NCBI RefSeq assembly: GCF_008711175.1
Contig: NZ_VWNF01000007.1
Location: 1-50,051, forward strand
DNA: 50,051 nucleotides
Reading direction: 5' to 3'
DNA from: Nesterenkonia ebinurensis
GTDB taxonomy: Bacteria > Actinomycetota > Actinomycetes > Actinomycetales > Micrococcaceae
The notes under the pieces are model-generated. The model was not told the DNA's origin, did no database searches, and saw only the letters and a list, made by a program, of their open reading frames with translations. Position numbers and translations under genes: made by a program. Of the stretch, positions 24,190-32,965 are shown piece after piece (position 1 is the stretch's first letter; each line of letters opens with the position of its first letter).

Positions 24190-24431
24190 TGGTCCGACCC
24201 TTGGTAAAAGAGTTCATTGATGTCCTGGTCGGTGCCGTCGAAGATCTCTGGGTCGCATTCAGCCTCGTGCTTACCCAGGCCAAAGGTCACCCGCACCGGT
24301 TTATGCGCCACCAGGTCGACCACCGGCTCACCGGCTCGGGCAATCACCACTCGCTCCCCTGCCAGCGCCTTCTCGACCAGCTGGGAGAGCTGCGACTTCG
24401 CCTGGTGCATGTTGACCTTGGTAACCCCCAT
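24186..24431 (-). CDS. Phd/YefM-type antitoxin (module 1)
   Basis: This 81-residue antitoxin starts MGVTKVNMHQAKSQLSQLVE, and GERVVIARAGEPVVDLVAHK follows. That is the Phd/YefM DNA-binding fold, in which the N-terminal half binds the operator and the acidic C-terminus (DGTDQDINELFYQ) wraps the toxin. It precedes and overlaps its VapC partner by ATGA-type coupling. Direct GGTTAGC copies just upstream are the likely autoregulatory site. Confidence 0.9.
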   Translation of the reverse strand: MGVTKVNMHQAKSQLSQLVEKALAGERVVIARAGEPVVDLVAHKPVRVTFGLGKHEAECDPEIFDGTDQDINELFYQGSDQ

Positions 24432-24439
24432 ACAACTAG

Positions 24440-24460
24440 ATTAGCTAACCGGGCTAACCT
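24440..24460 (-). promoter_or_regulatory. Direct repeat upstream of Phd-VapC module 1
   Basis: Two GCTAACC copies (24444-24450 and 24453-24459 on the plus strand, 9-base period) lie 12-28 bases before the antitoxin start, with a TTAGCTAA palindrome at 24441-24448. This is the position of a Phd operator. Binding is inferred. Confidence 0.45.
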
Positions 24461-24629
24461 GGTCAATGTCTCATCGCTGACCTGCCCACCAGGTGACACC
24501 AGGTCGCGGTGACGAAGTTCAAGTCCAACGGCATAGCCCACAGTGACCTGACTGATAGGGAGCGGCTGAGCAGTACGGATCTGCTTGGGTGACGATCAGT
24601 GGTGCCCTGGGTCCCACCGAAAGTAAAGA

Positions 24630-24650
24630 GGGCAGCTGTCGCAGCAGCCC
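24630..24650 (-). terminator. Terminator hairpin after putA
   Basis: GGGCAGCTG and CAGCAGCCC pair with one A-A mismatch around a TCG loop, immediately downstream of the putA stop. On the minus strand the hairpin is followed by TCTTTACTTTC, a T-rich tail. This fits an intrinsic terminator. The rest of 24432-24653 shows no gene; it contains CACCAGGTGACACCAGGT-like short repeats only. Confidence 0.55.
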
Positions 24651-24653
24651 CGG

Positions 24654-27600
24654 CTAGCGCTTCAGCTCCTCAGCGAGGTCGTGGAATGCCTTACTCGGGT
24701 TACCAAACCTATGCAGGGTCATGGAGACGGCCTGCTCCTTGACCCAGTGACGCAGCTCGACCCGACCCGAGGCGGTCACTGGGTCATCCAGCAGGGCGAC
24801 CTCGGGTCGGTCTGCCACAGCCGCCCAGACCTCGTCTTCGAGCTCGCCGAGCACCCGCACCCGGATTCCTACACCAGCGTCATACTCGCCGGCGGCCAGT
24901 TTGGCGGCGAATTCGGCGTCGTCCTCCTTCACCGGCTTCACACTGCGCCGCTTGGCCAGTGCTTTCAGCGTCTTCACCGCCCGGTCGTCGGCCTCAGGGT
25001 GGTAGGAGATCACCGGGTTGACCCCGGCGGCAGCCGCAGCCAGCAGCACCCGGGCCACCTCCTTGCTGCGCGCACCGGGCCCCAGGCGCAACAGCACATC
25101 AGTCGGGCGGTAGCGGAAGATATTGGCCTCCGATGCCAGCCCGGTGGGATCCTTGGCGACTCCGAATTCCTGGGCCCACCAGTGGGCGTCGTCGGCGGCT
25201 GCGATCTGGATGGCCTCCAGCGCCTCCGGCCCGGCCAGTGATTTGACCTCCACCGTGTGCAGCAGGTCCTGCACTGTCTTATTCGCCACCTCGGGCTCGG
25301 CAGCTGCAGCGGGATCAGTGGCCGGGGCCCAGGTGCCGAAGAGCATCACGTAGTTGGGGCCGCCGGCCTTGGAGCCCAGGCCCACAGAGGAAGCCTTCCA
25401 GCCGCCGAAAGGCTGGCGCTGCACGATGGCACCGGTGATCCCGCGGTTGACATAGGCATTGCCCACCTGGACCTGCTCCAGCCACTGGGCCACCTCTTCG
25501 GCCTCCAGGGAGTGGATACCGCCGGTGAGGCCGAACTCGGTCTGGTTCTGGTACTCGATGGCGGCCTGAAGGTCCTTGGCCTCCATCAGTCCCAGCACCG
25601 GCCCGAAGACCTCGGTCAGATGGAAGAAGCTGCCGGGCTTGACCCCGGTCTTGACACCCGGGCTCCACAGCCTGCCGGTATCGTCAAGCTGTTTGGGCTG
25701 AAGCAGCCACTCCTCGCCGGGCTCCAGGGTGGTCAGGGCTCGCTTGAGCTTCTCGGAGGGCTGCTCGGTGAGCGGACCCACGGTGGCTGAGAGGTTCTGC
25801 GGCCAGTCGACAATCAACGACGACGCCGCATCCACCAGTTGGCGCCGGAAACGCGGTGAGGAGTAGACGCTGCCCACCAGGATGCCCAGGGAGGCCGCCG
25901 AGCACTTCTGCCCGGCATGGCCGAAGGCCGAGTTGACCAGGTCGGAGACCGCCAGGTCACGGTCCGCGGCCGGGGTGATGATCATGGCATCTTTTCCGGA
26001 GGTCTCCGCATTGATGGTCAGCTCCGGCTTCCAGGAGCGGAACATGGCTGCGGTCTCCGAGGCCCCGGTGAGGATGATCCGGTCCACTCCGGGGTGGGAG
26101 ATGAGTTTGCGGCCGGTTTCTCGCTCATCGGGGTAGATCCCGTGCAGCACCTCCCGGGGCACTCCGGCATCCCAGAGGCACTCCAAGATGGCCATGGAGC
26201 AGTGCGGAGTGGGGTTGGCGGGTTTGTGGATCACCGCTGCCCCGGCAGCCAGCGCGGCCGCAGTGCCGCCGGTGGGGATGGCTATCGGGAAGTTCCATGG
26301 CGGGGTGACCATCACCAGCTGGTCAGGGATGAACTCGGCGTGCTGGACCTTCTCCAGGTCAAGCGCCGAATGCGCGTAGTAGCGCAGGAAGTCGATGGCC
26401 TCGGAGATCTCCGGATCGGACTGGGCCACTGCTTTGCCCACCTCGGCGGCGGCCACGGAGACCAAGAGCCCACGCCGTGCTGCCATGATATCGGCGGCCC
26501 GGTAGAGGACCGCGGCACGCTCAGCGGCCGGGCGCCCGCCCCATTCCACCGCGGCCTGGCGCATGGACTCCACTAAGGGATCCACATCCTCGGCGGCCAG
26601 TTGCTCCGGCAGCGGCTGCTCAGCCAGCCATTCGGGGGTGGCCCGGGCGATGATCTGCTCAGTCCAACGCTGGTTACCCTCCAGGGCCGGGTTGGTGTCC
26701 GGCTCGTTGCCGAACTCCGGGATGCCTGCACTGTAGTCGCCGACCTCAGCGACTTCATCGGCCAGCCGGTCCTGGCTGTGGTTGGGTGCAGGGGCGGCTC
26801 CAGCGGCGTCGTCAGGGAATTTTTCGACCAGCTCAGCCAGGGTCTGCACCGAGGCGCGGAAGCGGGACTCCTCACGGGCGAAGATCTCCGATCCGGGGGC
26901 CAGGTCAAAGATCCCGGACATGAAGTTCTCTGCCGCGGCGTTCTCCTCCAACCTGCGCACCAGGTAGGAGACCGCCACGTCGAACTCCTCGGGCCGCACC
27001 GCGGGCACATAGAGCAGCAGCTGACCCACGTCCTCACGGATGGTCTGCTGCTGTTCAGCGGCCATGCCCTGGAGCATCTCGAACTCCAGGCGATCGGTGA
27101 CCCCGCGTGCGGCACCCAGCAGGTGGGCGAAGGCGAGGTCGAAGAGGTTCTGCCCGGCCACGCCCAGCCGGATTCCACGCATCCGCTCAGCGGTCAACAG
27201 CCAGTGCAGCACCAGCTTGTAGTTGGCGTCAGCGGCCTGCTTGGACTCGCAGGTGACCACCGGCCAGTCGTGGATATCGGCGTGCACCCGCTCCATGGCC
27301 AGATTGGCGCCCTTGACCAGGCGGATCTTGATACCCGCTCCCCCGGCATCGACCCGCTGGTTGGCGAAGGCAGCAAGCTCCTGGACGGAGGCCAGTGCAT
27401 CGGGCAGATAAGCCTGGATGACGATCCCGGCCTCATAGTTTGTGGTCTCCGGTAGGGAGAGCAGCCGCTTGAACACTGCGATGGTCAGCCGAAGGTCGCG
27501 GTATTCCTCCATATCCAAGTTGATGAACTTGGACCCGGCCGGTGCTTTGGCGGCCTCCTGGTAGAGCGGGGTGAGCCGGTCGACCACGTAGTCCACGGTG

Positions 27601-28211
27601 GCTTCAAAGCCCCACATGGAGATTTGCGAAGCGATCGAGGAGACCTTGATGGACACGTAGTCCACGTCCTCACGGCGCAGCAGCCGGTAGGTGTCGGCCA
27701 GGTGCTTATCGGCCTCGCCCTCGCCGAGCACCGCCTCGCCGAGCAGGTTGATGTTCAGCCGGTTGCCCTGCTTCTTGATCTCCTTGACGGCTTTGCCGAA
27801 CTGCTTGTCCCGGGCATCGACCACCATATGGCCCACCATGGAGCGCATTCGTTTGCGCGCAGCGGGCACCACCACTCCGGGCACCATTCTGCCCACCGCA
27901 GAGCCGGTACGGATCTGGGCCAGTTCCAGGGCCTCGAGGGTGTCGGGGGCCAGCTCGCCGAGTTCGCTGAGCGCTTTGGCTGCGGCCTTGGTGTCCTCGG
28001 TGCGGATCACCCGGTCCACGAATCCCACGGTGAAGTCCAAGCCGGTGGGGTGGGCGAGCACTGCGGAGAGGGTCTTGGCGGATTTATGCGGTTTGATCCC
28101 GGAGGCCTCAGTCTTCTTCAGCCACTGGGCCACCCGGTCCACGGCGGCATCGGTGAGTTCGCTCAGGTTATCGGGGGCGGTCTGGGAAGTGCTGGTGGCT
28201 GGATCGCTCAT
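24654..28211 (-). CDS. putA: Bifunctional proline dehydrogenase / glutamate-semialdehyde dehydrogenase
   Basis: The protein has 1185 residues. The N-terminal half is an FAD-dependent proline dehydrogenase barrel, with FINLDMEEYRDLRLT, GIKIRLVKGANLAMERVH, and the substrate helix YLVRRLEENAAAENFMSG. From about residue 520 it is an NAD-dependent aldehyde dehydrogenase: VTPPWNFPIAIPTGGTAAAL, the catalytic cysteine in GHAGQKCSAASLGIL (about residue 771), and AYVNRGITGAIVQRQPFGGW. It oxidises proline to glutamate at the membrane. There is no N-terminal ribbon-helix-helix DNA-binding domain, so a separate regulator is expected; the LysR gene is divergent at 28347. Confidence 0.95.
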   Translation of the reverse strand: MSDPATSTSQTAPDNLSELTDAAVDRVAQWLKKTEASGIKPHKSAKTLSAVLAHPTGLDFTVGFVDRVIRTEDTKAAAKALSELGELAPDTLEALELAQIRTGSAVGRMVPGVVVPAARKRMRSMVGHMVVDARDKQFGKAVKEIKKQGNRLNINLLGEAVLGEGEADKHLADTYRLLRREDVDYVSIKVSSIASQISMWGFEATVDYVVDRLTPLYQEAAKAPAGSKFINLDMEEYRDLRLTIAVFKRLLSLPETTNYEAGIVIQAYLPDALASVQELAAFANQRVDAGGAGIKIRLVKGANLAMERVHADIHDWPVVTCESKQAADANYKLVLHWLLTAERMRGIRLGVAGQNLFDLAFAHLLGAARGVTDRLEFEMLQGMAAEQQQTIREDVGQLLLYVPAVRPEEFDVAVSYLVRRLEENAAAENFMSGIFDLAPGSEIFAREESRFRASVQTLAELVEKFPDDAAGAAPAPNHSQDRLADEVAEVGDYSAGIPEFGNEPDTNPALEGNQRWTEQIIARATPEWLAEQPLPEQLAAEDVDPLVESMRQAAVEWGGRPAAERAAVLYRAADIMAARRGLLVSVAAAEVGKAVAQSDPEISEAIDFLRYYAHSALDLEKVQHAEFIPDQLVMVTPPWNFPIAIPTGGTAAALAAGAAVIHKPANPTPHCSMAILECLWDAGVPREVLHGIYPDERETGRKLISHPGVDRIILTGASETAAMFRSWKPELTINAETSGKDAMIITPAADRDLAVSDLVNSAFGHAGQKCSAASLGILVGSVYSSPRFRRQLVDAASSLIVDWPQNLSATVGPLTEQPSEKLKRALTTLEPGEEWLLQPKQLDDTGRLWSPGVKTGVKPGSFFHLTEVFGPVLGLMEAKDLQAAIEYQNQTEFGLTGGIHSLEAEEVAQWLEQVQVGNAYVNRGITGAIVQRQPFGGWKASSVGLGSKAGGPNYVMLFGTWAPATDPAAAAEPEVANKTVQDLLHTVEVKSLAGPEALEAIQIAAADDAHWWAQEFGVAKDPTGLASEANIFRYRPTDVLLRLGPGARSKEVARVLLAAAAAGVNPVISYHPEADDRAVKTLKALAKRRSVKPVKEDDAEFAAKLAAGEYDAGVGIRVRVLGELEDEVWAAVADRPEVALLDDPVTASGRVELRHWVKEQAVSMTLHRFGNPSKAFHDLAEELKR

Positions 28212-28293
28212 CGGTGAGTCCTCTCCTGGTCCGACGGCCCACGGGGCACAGGCCTGCTTTTATCCAGGGTACGGAGTGGAGGCAAGCTTTTCG

Positions 28294-28317
28294 TCAGAAT
28301 CGAATAGAATCTTCTGA
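28294..28317. promoter_or_regulatory. Inverted repeat between putA and the LysR-type regulator
   Basis: TCAGAA (28294-28299) and TTCTGA (28312-28317) are perfect inverted arms 12 bases apart in an AT-rich divergent region. GAATCGAATAGAATC lies between them. LysR-type proteins bind T-N11-A sites with such dyads. This is the likely regulator site for putA and the lysR gene. Confidence 0.5.
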
Positions 28318-28346
28318 ATACTTCGGATTATCGGTATGGTCGGATC

Positions 28347-29315
28347 ATGCTGAATCTGCACCGCCTGCACCTGCTGCACGAGTTTCGGCTGCGCGGGACG
28401 GTCTCCGGAGTGGCGGAGTCCTTGGGCTACAGCGCCTCCACCGTCTCCCAGCAGTTGGCCCAGTTAGAGCACGACGCCGCCATCTCCCTTTTTCAACGCA
28501 GCGGACGGACCCTGCGGCTGACCACGGCGGGGCTGCGGCTGGCCGAGCATGCCAAGACGATGCTGGATATGCAGGATGAGGCGCTGCGCAGCCTCACCTC
28601 CGCGGAGCCGGAGCTGGGTGGGCTGCTGCGGCTCTCGGTCTTCCAGTCAGTGGCCCTGGCCCTGGTGCCTGCTGCACTGAGCGAGCTGAAGGCCCAGCAC
28701 CCGGAACTGCGCGTGGAGGTGGTCCAGGCCCCGCCTGAGCAGGCGCTGTTCGACTTAGCCGGGCGCCGCCATGATCTGGTGGTGGCTGAGCAGTACCCCG
28801 GGATCAGCCGGCCACGGCAGGCGGAGTTCGAGGTGGAGCTGCTGGGCACCGACCGTCTGTGGCTGGTAGCCCCGGCTGCGGTGGCGAATATTGACCCCGA
28901 AGACTTCGACGCCTATCCGTGGGTGATGGAACCGGCCGGCACCGCCTCCCGGGAATGGTGCCTGCAGCAGTGCCGGGCACTGGGCTTTGAGCCCGATATC
29001 CGTTTCACCACCGATGATCTGAGCTCCCATCTGCGGCTGATCAGTGCCGGACTGGCTGTGGGCATCCTGCCCGAGCTGTTCCTGACCGGACAACAGGTCG
29101 GCGGCGTCGCTCCGCTCACGCCTCTCAGTCGCCTCGGCAGATCCGGAGCAGACTCCGATCTTCCCTCGGCTCGATCCGGCGTCGTGCTCAAACCCCTACC
29201 GCAGGAGCCGGTGCGCACTATCTTTACCACCGCACGGCGGTCCTCCACCGAATCCCCGGCGGTGACGGCCTGCCGCGCTGCGCTGCGTCAAGCTTTCGCC
29301 TCGGTGCTGTCCTGA
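28347..29315 (+). CDS. LysR-family transcriptional regulator (putative putA regulator)
   Basis: This 322-residue protein has an N-terminal winged helix-turn-helix (residues 1-60): MLNLHRLHLLHEFRLRGTVS, then ESLGYSASTVSQQLAQLEHD and LRLTTAGLRLAEHA. A two-lobed effector-binding domain follows. It is divergent from putA across 135 bases that contain an inverted repeat, so it probably controls proline use. The effector is not known; proline or P5C is a guess. It converges on the RES gene ten bases downstream. Confidence 0.9.
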   Translation: MLNLHRLHLLHEFRLRGTVSGVAESLGYSASTVSQQLAQLEHDAAISLFQRSGRTLRLTTAGLRLAEHAKTMLDMQDEALRSLTSAEPELGGLLRLSVFQSVALALVPAALSELKAQHPELRVEVVQAPPEQALFDLAGRRHDLVVAEQYPGISRPRQAEFEVELLGTDRLWLVAPAAVANIDPEDFDAYPWVMEPAGTASREWCLQQCRALGFEPDIRFTTDDLSSHLRLISAGLAVGILPELFLTGQQVGGVAPLTPLSRLGRSGADSDLPSARSGVVLKPLPQEPVRTIFTTARRSSTESPAVTACRAALRQAFASVLS

Positions 29316-29325
29316 GCACCCGGAC

Positions 29326-29844
29326 TCAGTCCCGTACTTGGGCGGCGGGGCCGCTGCCGCCGTTCCAGCGGAACAGGGCCAGGTGCCATAGGCCGGGGCG
29401 TTTACGGCTGGGGTCGATCAGCCCGTGGGCACCGAGTGCCTCGAGCCGGTGCCGTACTCCCCAACTGGGCGGCCGCCCGCCCTCTGCCGCGATCTGTTTC
29501 CAGGGTGCCACGGCGTCATCGAGCCTGATGTCGGCCGCCTGTCGGGCAGCACTGTCCCGCAGGTCAAAGATCTGCTCTGCCAGAACCTCCACCTCGATGA
29601 TCTCCAAATCTGGCGTACGGCTGTCCCGGTGGGCGATCATCGCCGCCTCCACGCCCTCCGGGGATGAGCTCAGATACAGCCCAGGGCTGCCGGCAGGCGA
29701 ATACCGGCCTGCGCTGCGCGATCCAGCGAGTGCGGCATCACGGTGCTGCGGATCGATCGCCCGGTAGAACACACCGGAGACAGCGCAGAACAGCTCACCC
29801 TGCTTCTGAATCCGCGGCTGTTGACTGCTCACAGCACCGTTCAC
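29326..29844 (-). CDS. RES-domain protein (putative NAD+ phosphorylase fold)
   Basis: This 172-residue protein has a GTG start at 29842-29844 that overlaps the NUDIX stop (GTGA). The RES pattern is visible: VFYRAID with the first arginine, GRYSPAGSPGLYLSSSPEG, then a conserved VEVLAEQIFDLRD, PSW in the middle, and RKRPGLWHLALFRWN near the end. RES toxins such as MbcT and Res break down NAD+; the family Glu normally in SPExxLAE is not at its usual place here (SPEGVEAAM). No Xre/DUF2384 antitoxin lies beside it. The fold assignment is probable, the activity uncertain. Confidence 0.65.
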   Translation of the reverse strand: MNGAVSSQQPRIQKQGELFCAVSGVFYRAIDPQHRDAALAGSRSAGRYSPAGSPGLYLSSSPEGVEAAMIAHRDSRTPDLEIIEVEVLAEQIFDLRDSAARQAADIRLDDAVAPWKQIAAEGGRPPSWGVRHRLEALGAHGLIDPSRKRPGLWHLALFRWNGGSGPAAQVRD

Positions 29845-30278
29845 CTGATCAGGCCGGCCATTCGGCGGGCGACGTCTACCAGGGAGACCCGGTCGAGACT
29901 GTCGATTTCAGACTGGGTGAACCAGGCGACATCGTCGGTGGAGCCGTCTGTCTCCACAGTCAGCTCTCCGCCGGTGATGTGAGCAAGGTAGATGGTCCGC
30001 AGGTTCTGCAATGGGACGCCTTCTCGGCCGGATGCGGGAGCACGCCGCTCACCGGGGATCACCAGGTTGTCGATGCCCAGCAGCTCATCGATCTGCACGT
30101 GGTAGCCAGACTCCTCAAAAACCTCACGCACCACCGCGTCGGCCGGGTCTTCCCCGGGGTCGATCCCACCGCCCGGAAGTGTCCATCCGGCACCGAACTC
30201 CTTGAGGTGCCAGTGCGGCAGGAGCATCCGCCCGGCGTCGTCGGTGATGACCGCATAGGCGGCGATGCGAATATCCAT
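29841..30278 (-). CDS. NUDIX hydrolase
   Basis: This is a 145-residue protein starting at ATG 30278 (MDIRIAAYAVI); a GTG at 30287 is the alternative. A GATAAC-like -10 lies 10-15 bases upstream. The NUDIX box is complete (G-x5-E-x7-REVFEESG): it begins GGGIDPGEDPADAVV and ends REVFEESGYHV. The enzyme hydrolyses a nucleoside diphosphate linked to another group, such as ADP-ribose, NADH or an oxidised nucleotide. It is translationally coupled to the RES gene that follows, which suggests the pair acts on the same NAD-related compounds. Confidence 0.9.
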   Translation of the reverse strand: MDIRIAAYAVITDDAGRMLLPHWHLKEFGAGWTLPGGGIDPGEDPADAVVREVFEESGYHVQIDELLGIDNLVIPGERRAPASGREGVPLQNLRTIYLAHITGGELTVETDGSTDDVAWFTQSEIDSLDRVSLVDVARRMAGLIR

Positions 30279-30357
30279 GACTGGCACGTTATCAACTCAG
30301 CAGCACAGCAGCGGTTGCACTGACTGCAGGAGGCGGCCAAGGATCTGGGCGGCCTTC

Positions 30358-30422
30358 GGGTAGCGACCCGCGGACCGCTACCCAGGTACTCACGCACTGT
30401 CCCGCTGGCAGCGGAGTCCGCT
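30358..30422. promoter_or_regulatory. Two palindromes upstream of the LysE-type exporter
   Basis: GGGTAGCG (30358-30365) and CGCTACCC (30376-30383) form a perfect dyad, and AGCGGA-G-TCCGCT (30410-30422) forms another. They lie 53-117 bases before the exporter gene in an otherwise gene-free stretch (30288-30474). They may be operators or RNA hairpins. Confidence 0.4.
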
Positions 30423-30474
30423 AAGTGGAAAAACTGATGGTGATAGTGCCGTTGCTGCGGCGGGGAAGTAGGTT

Positions 30475-31104
30475 TTGACCGTGACGACGTTTGTGCCGCT
30501 GATTCTGTTCTTCCTGGCTGGAGCCGGGACCCCGGGGCCGAACAACACGATTGCGATGGCATCCGGGGCCAATTACGGGTTCCGGCGCACCATTCCGTGC
30601 ATCGCGGGGGTCAATGTGGGGTTCCCGGTCATGCTGATCTCGGTCGGCATGGGTCTGGGCGGAGCGCTCACCCAGTGGCCGTGGATTCTGGACGTACTGC
30701 GTCCGATCGGCGTGCTCTATCTGCTGTGGCTAGCCTGGCACATCGCCACCGCGCCCACCAATGTCGAGGCACGCGGACAGGGCAAGCCACCGGGATTCGT
30801 GCAGATGGCGCTGTTCCAATTCGTCAACCCCAAGGCGTGGACGCTGGTGGTGGCGGCGGTGTCCACCTACACCGGGTTCATGGGCTCGTTCTTTGTCGAG
30901 GTGCTGGTCATCGCCGGTTTCGCCCTGGTGTTCAGCACACCGTGCACCGCAGTATGGGCGCTACTTGGGGTCGGTGCGGGCAAGGTGATCTCCAAACCGG
31001 CGCACATGCGGGCGTTCAATACGATCATGGCCGGGCTTCTGGTGGTATCACTGATTCCGGCGGGGGTCGAGATCTGGGAGTCGGTACAGTCCCTGCTCAC
31101 ATGA
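30475..31104 (+). CDS. LysE-family amino acid exporter
   Basis: This 209-residue membrane protein has six helices. The family signature FLAGAGTPGPNNTIAMASGA lies at the N-terminus, and FVNPKAWTLVVAAVSTYTG in the middle; both are hallmarks of LysE/RhtB exporters. The start could be TTG 30475 or GTG 30481. It exports amino acids or related small molecules. The longest gene-free run around it (31105-31299) holds no recognisable element. Confidence 0.9.
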   Translation: MTVTTFVPLILFFLAGAGTPGPNNTIAMASGANYGFRRTIPCIAGVNVGFPVMLISVGMGLGGALTQWPWILDVLRPIGVLYLLWLAWHIATAPTNVEARGQGKPPGFVQMALFQFVNPKAWTLVVAAVSTYTGFMGSFFVEVLVIAGFALVFSTPCTAVWALLGVGAGKVISKPAHMRAFNTIMAGLLVVSLIPAGVEIWESVQSLLT

Positions 31105-31299
31105 TTAAGCCGACCTGATCATCCAGACCATTTTTGGCAAGGGCAGTGGAGACGCATAGATGCTCCTTCACCATCAGGCTCCCCAGCGGTGGCGCAGGTG
31201 CGCACCCAGCTCCCCCGTTACCTTGACACATGCTCAGCCGAATGCCTGGGGTCAAGACCGCCTGTGTACGGGATGGGAGAAGTTTGCCACTATGGAGAT

Positions 31300-31941
31300 A
31301 TGAAGATCACTCATCTGGGACATGCTTGCGTGCTGGTGGAGGCTGCCGGTGCTCGGATTCTCATCGACCCTGGTGCATTCTCCGACCTGTGGCACGGGGT
31401 CAGGAATCTCGACGCCGTGCTGATCACCCACCAGCATGCCGATCATGTGGATCCCGACGATGCCCCGGGGCTGCTGGAGAAGAACCCGCAGGCAAAGGTC
31501 TTCACTGCCGACGACGTGGACCAGACTGTTCTGCTGCCCGGGGCAGAGCCAGTTATCCCTGGCCAGACGATGTCAGTCGAAGGCGTCCGGATCGAGGCAG
31601 TCGGCGGGAATCATGCAATCATCCACCAGGATATCCCCCGCATTCACAACATCGGATACCTGCTGCGCGCCGAGGGCGAACCGACCTTCTTCCACCCCGG
31701 CGATGCCCTCGACGCCGCCCCAGAGGGAGTGGAGGTGCTGGCCCTGCCGCTGATGGGCCCGTGGGCTGCGATGAAGGAGCATGTCGAGTTCGTCCGTGCG
31801 CTAAACGCCCCCAAGTGCAGCATTCCCATCCATGACGAGCTGCTCTCAGACCGCGGCCGCGAACTGCTCTCCCGGCAGATCAGCAACCTCACCGGCACTG
31901 AGATCATCAGCCTGCGCGGCGGTGCCTGCCGGGACTTCTGA
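31300..31941 (+). CDS. MBL-fold metal-dependent hydrolase (UlaG-like)
   Basis: The 213-residue protein starts at ATG 31300, preceded by TATGGAGAT. The metallo-beta-lactamase H-x-H-x-D-H motif is HQHADHVD at about residues 47-54, with GHACVLVEAAGARILIDPGA before it. A second metal ligand is in GGNHAIIHQDIPRI, and FFHPGDALDAAP and IPIHDELLS carry the remaining ligands. This is the short UlaG-like group of cytoplasmic hydrolases; the substrate is not known. The gene has no clear operon partner. Confidence 0.88.
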   Translation: MKITHLGHACVLVEAAGARILIDPGAFSDLWHGVRNLDAVLITHQHADHVDPDDAPGLLEKNPQAKVFTADDVDQTVLLPGAEPVIPGQTMSVEGVRIEAVGGNHAIIHQDIPRIHNIGYLLRAEGEPTFFHPGDALDAAPEGVEVLALPLMGPWAAMKEHVEFVRALNAPKCSIPIHDELLSDRGRELLSRQISNLTGTEIISLRGGACRDF

Positions 31942-31979
31942 ACTAAGCGGTGGGCCATGCGGCCCAGCTCACTGCGCAC

Positions 31980-32897
31980 TTAGGTGATGGCCCGGGAGCT
32001 GCGGCGCCAGCGGCCTCTGAGCATCTTGACATGTGGGGCGGCGCCGGCTGCTGAGCGGGTACCGGTCAGAGTCAGGCCATTGCTGAGCACCACCAGTAGA
32101 ATCCCTCCCCAGGCGATCAGCGGAAGCTGCTCTGCCAGCAGGATCAGCCCGATGATCGCGGCGAACAGCGGGTTCAGCGACATGCCCACCCCGAAGATCA
32201 GTGGGCTGATGCGCCGCAGCACGATCAGGTCAAAGGCATAGGGCACCGCGGTGGAGAGCAGCCCGGCGACCGCAGCGAAGAGGTAGGCCTCCACCGGGGG
32301 CTGGACCTGCCAGACGATGGCGGCCAGCACCGGCAGCATGCCCAGCGAAGAGAGAACTGTGGCAGCAGCGGTGCCCTGCACACCCTGGATCCGCTGACCC
32401 ACCACCCGGTTGGTCAAGATGTATCCCGCCCAGCAGACAGCAGCGATCAGAGCAATGCCGATTCCCAGGAAATCAGTGGTGGGACTGGGCCGGGTCAGCA
32501 GGATCACCCCGAGCAGTGCGAGTCCGGCAGCGCAGATGTCCCGGCCTCGCCGTGAGGACCAGATGGCCACGGCCAGCGGCCCCAGAAACTCGATGGTCAC
32601 CGCCATCCCCAGTCCGATCCGGTCCAGGGCGGTGTAGAGCGCGGCATTCATCGCCGCAAAGAAGAAGGCCAGCAGCGCCACAGCCCTCCATTGCGAAGCG
32701 GTGAAGCTGCGCAGTGGAGGGCGGGCGATGGAGCACAGGGCGATGGCTGCGGCAATCTGACGCACAGCGACCACGCCCAACGGACCCAAGGTGCCGAAGG
32801 CGAAAGATCCCACCGCAGCCCCGGTCTGGGTACTGACCGCACTGGTGGTGATGAGGGCGAATCCCCGCCCCGGCTTCTCTTCGAGTCTGCTGCTCAC
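31980..32897 (-). CDS. EamA-family transporter (RhtA-like)
   Basis: This is a 305-residue protein from GTG 32895-32897; the frame is open further upstream into the divergent LysR promoter. It has ten hydrophobic segments in two EamA repeats: GPLGVVAVRQIAAAIALCSI in the first half and PLIFGVGMSLNPLFAAIIGL, then LLAEQLPLIAWGGILLVVLS, in the second. The pattern fits the RhtA/YddG-like exporters of amino acids. The LysR gene on the other side of a short shared promoter is its probable regulator. Confidence 0.88.
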   Translation of the reverse strand: MSSRLEEKPGRGFALITTSAVSTQTGAAVGSFAFGTLGPLGVVAVRQIAAAIALCSIARPPLRSFTASQWRAVALLAFFFAAMNAALYTALDRIGLGMAVTIEFLGPLAVAIWSSRRGRDICAAGLALLGVILLTRPSPTTDFLGIGIALIAAVCWAGYILTNRVVGQRIQGVQGTAAATVLSSLGMLPVLAAIVWQVQPPVEAYLFAAVAGLLSTAVPYAFDLIVLRRISPLIFGVGMSLNPLFAAIIGLILLAEQLPLIAWGGILLVVLSNGLTLTGTRSAAGAAPHVKMLRGRWRRSSRAIT

Positions 32898-32927
32898 AGC
32901 AGTATTCTCATAGTTCTGCCAAAGCGC

Positions 32928-32965
32928 GCATAATGCCCTTAGCACAGCTGATATACGCTTTATGC
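32928..32965. promoter_or_regulatory. Dyad between the EamA exporter and LysR gene
   Basis: GCATAA (32928-32933) and TTATGC (32960-32965) are inverted arms, the right one ending directly at the LysR ATG. The enclosed sequence is AT-rich and contains an AGCACAGCTGATAT stretch. It is a candidate LysR site. Confidence 0.4.
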
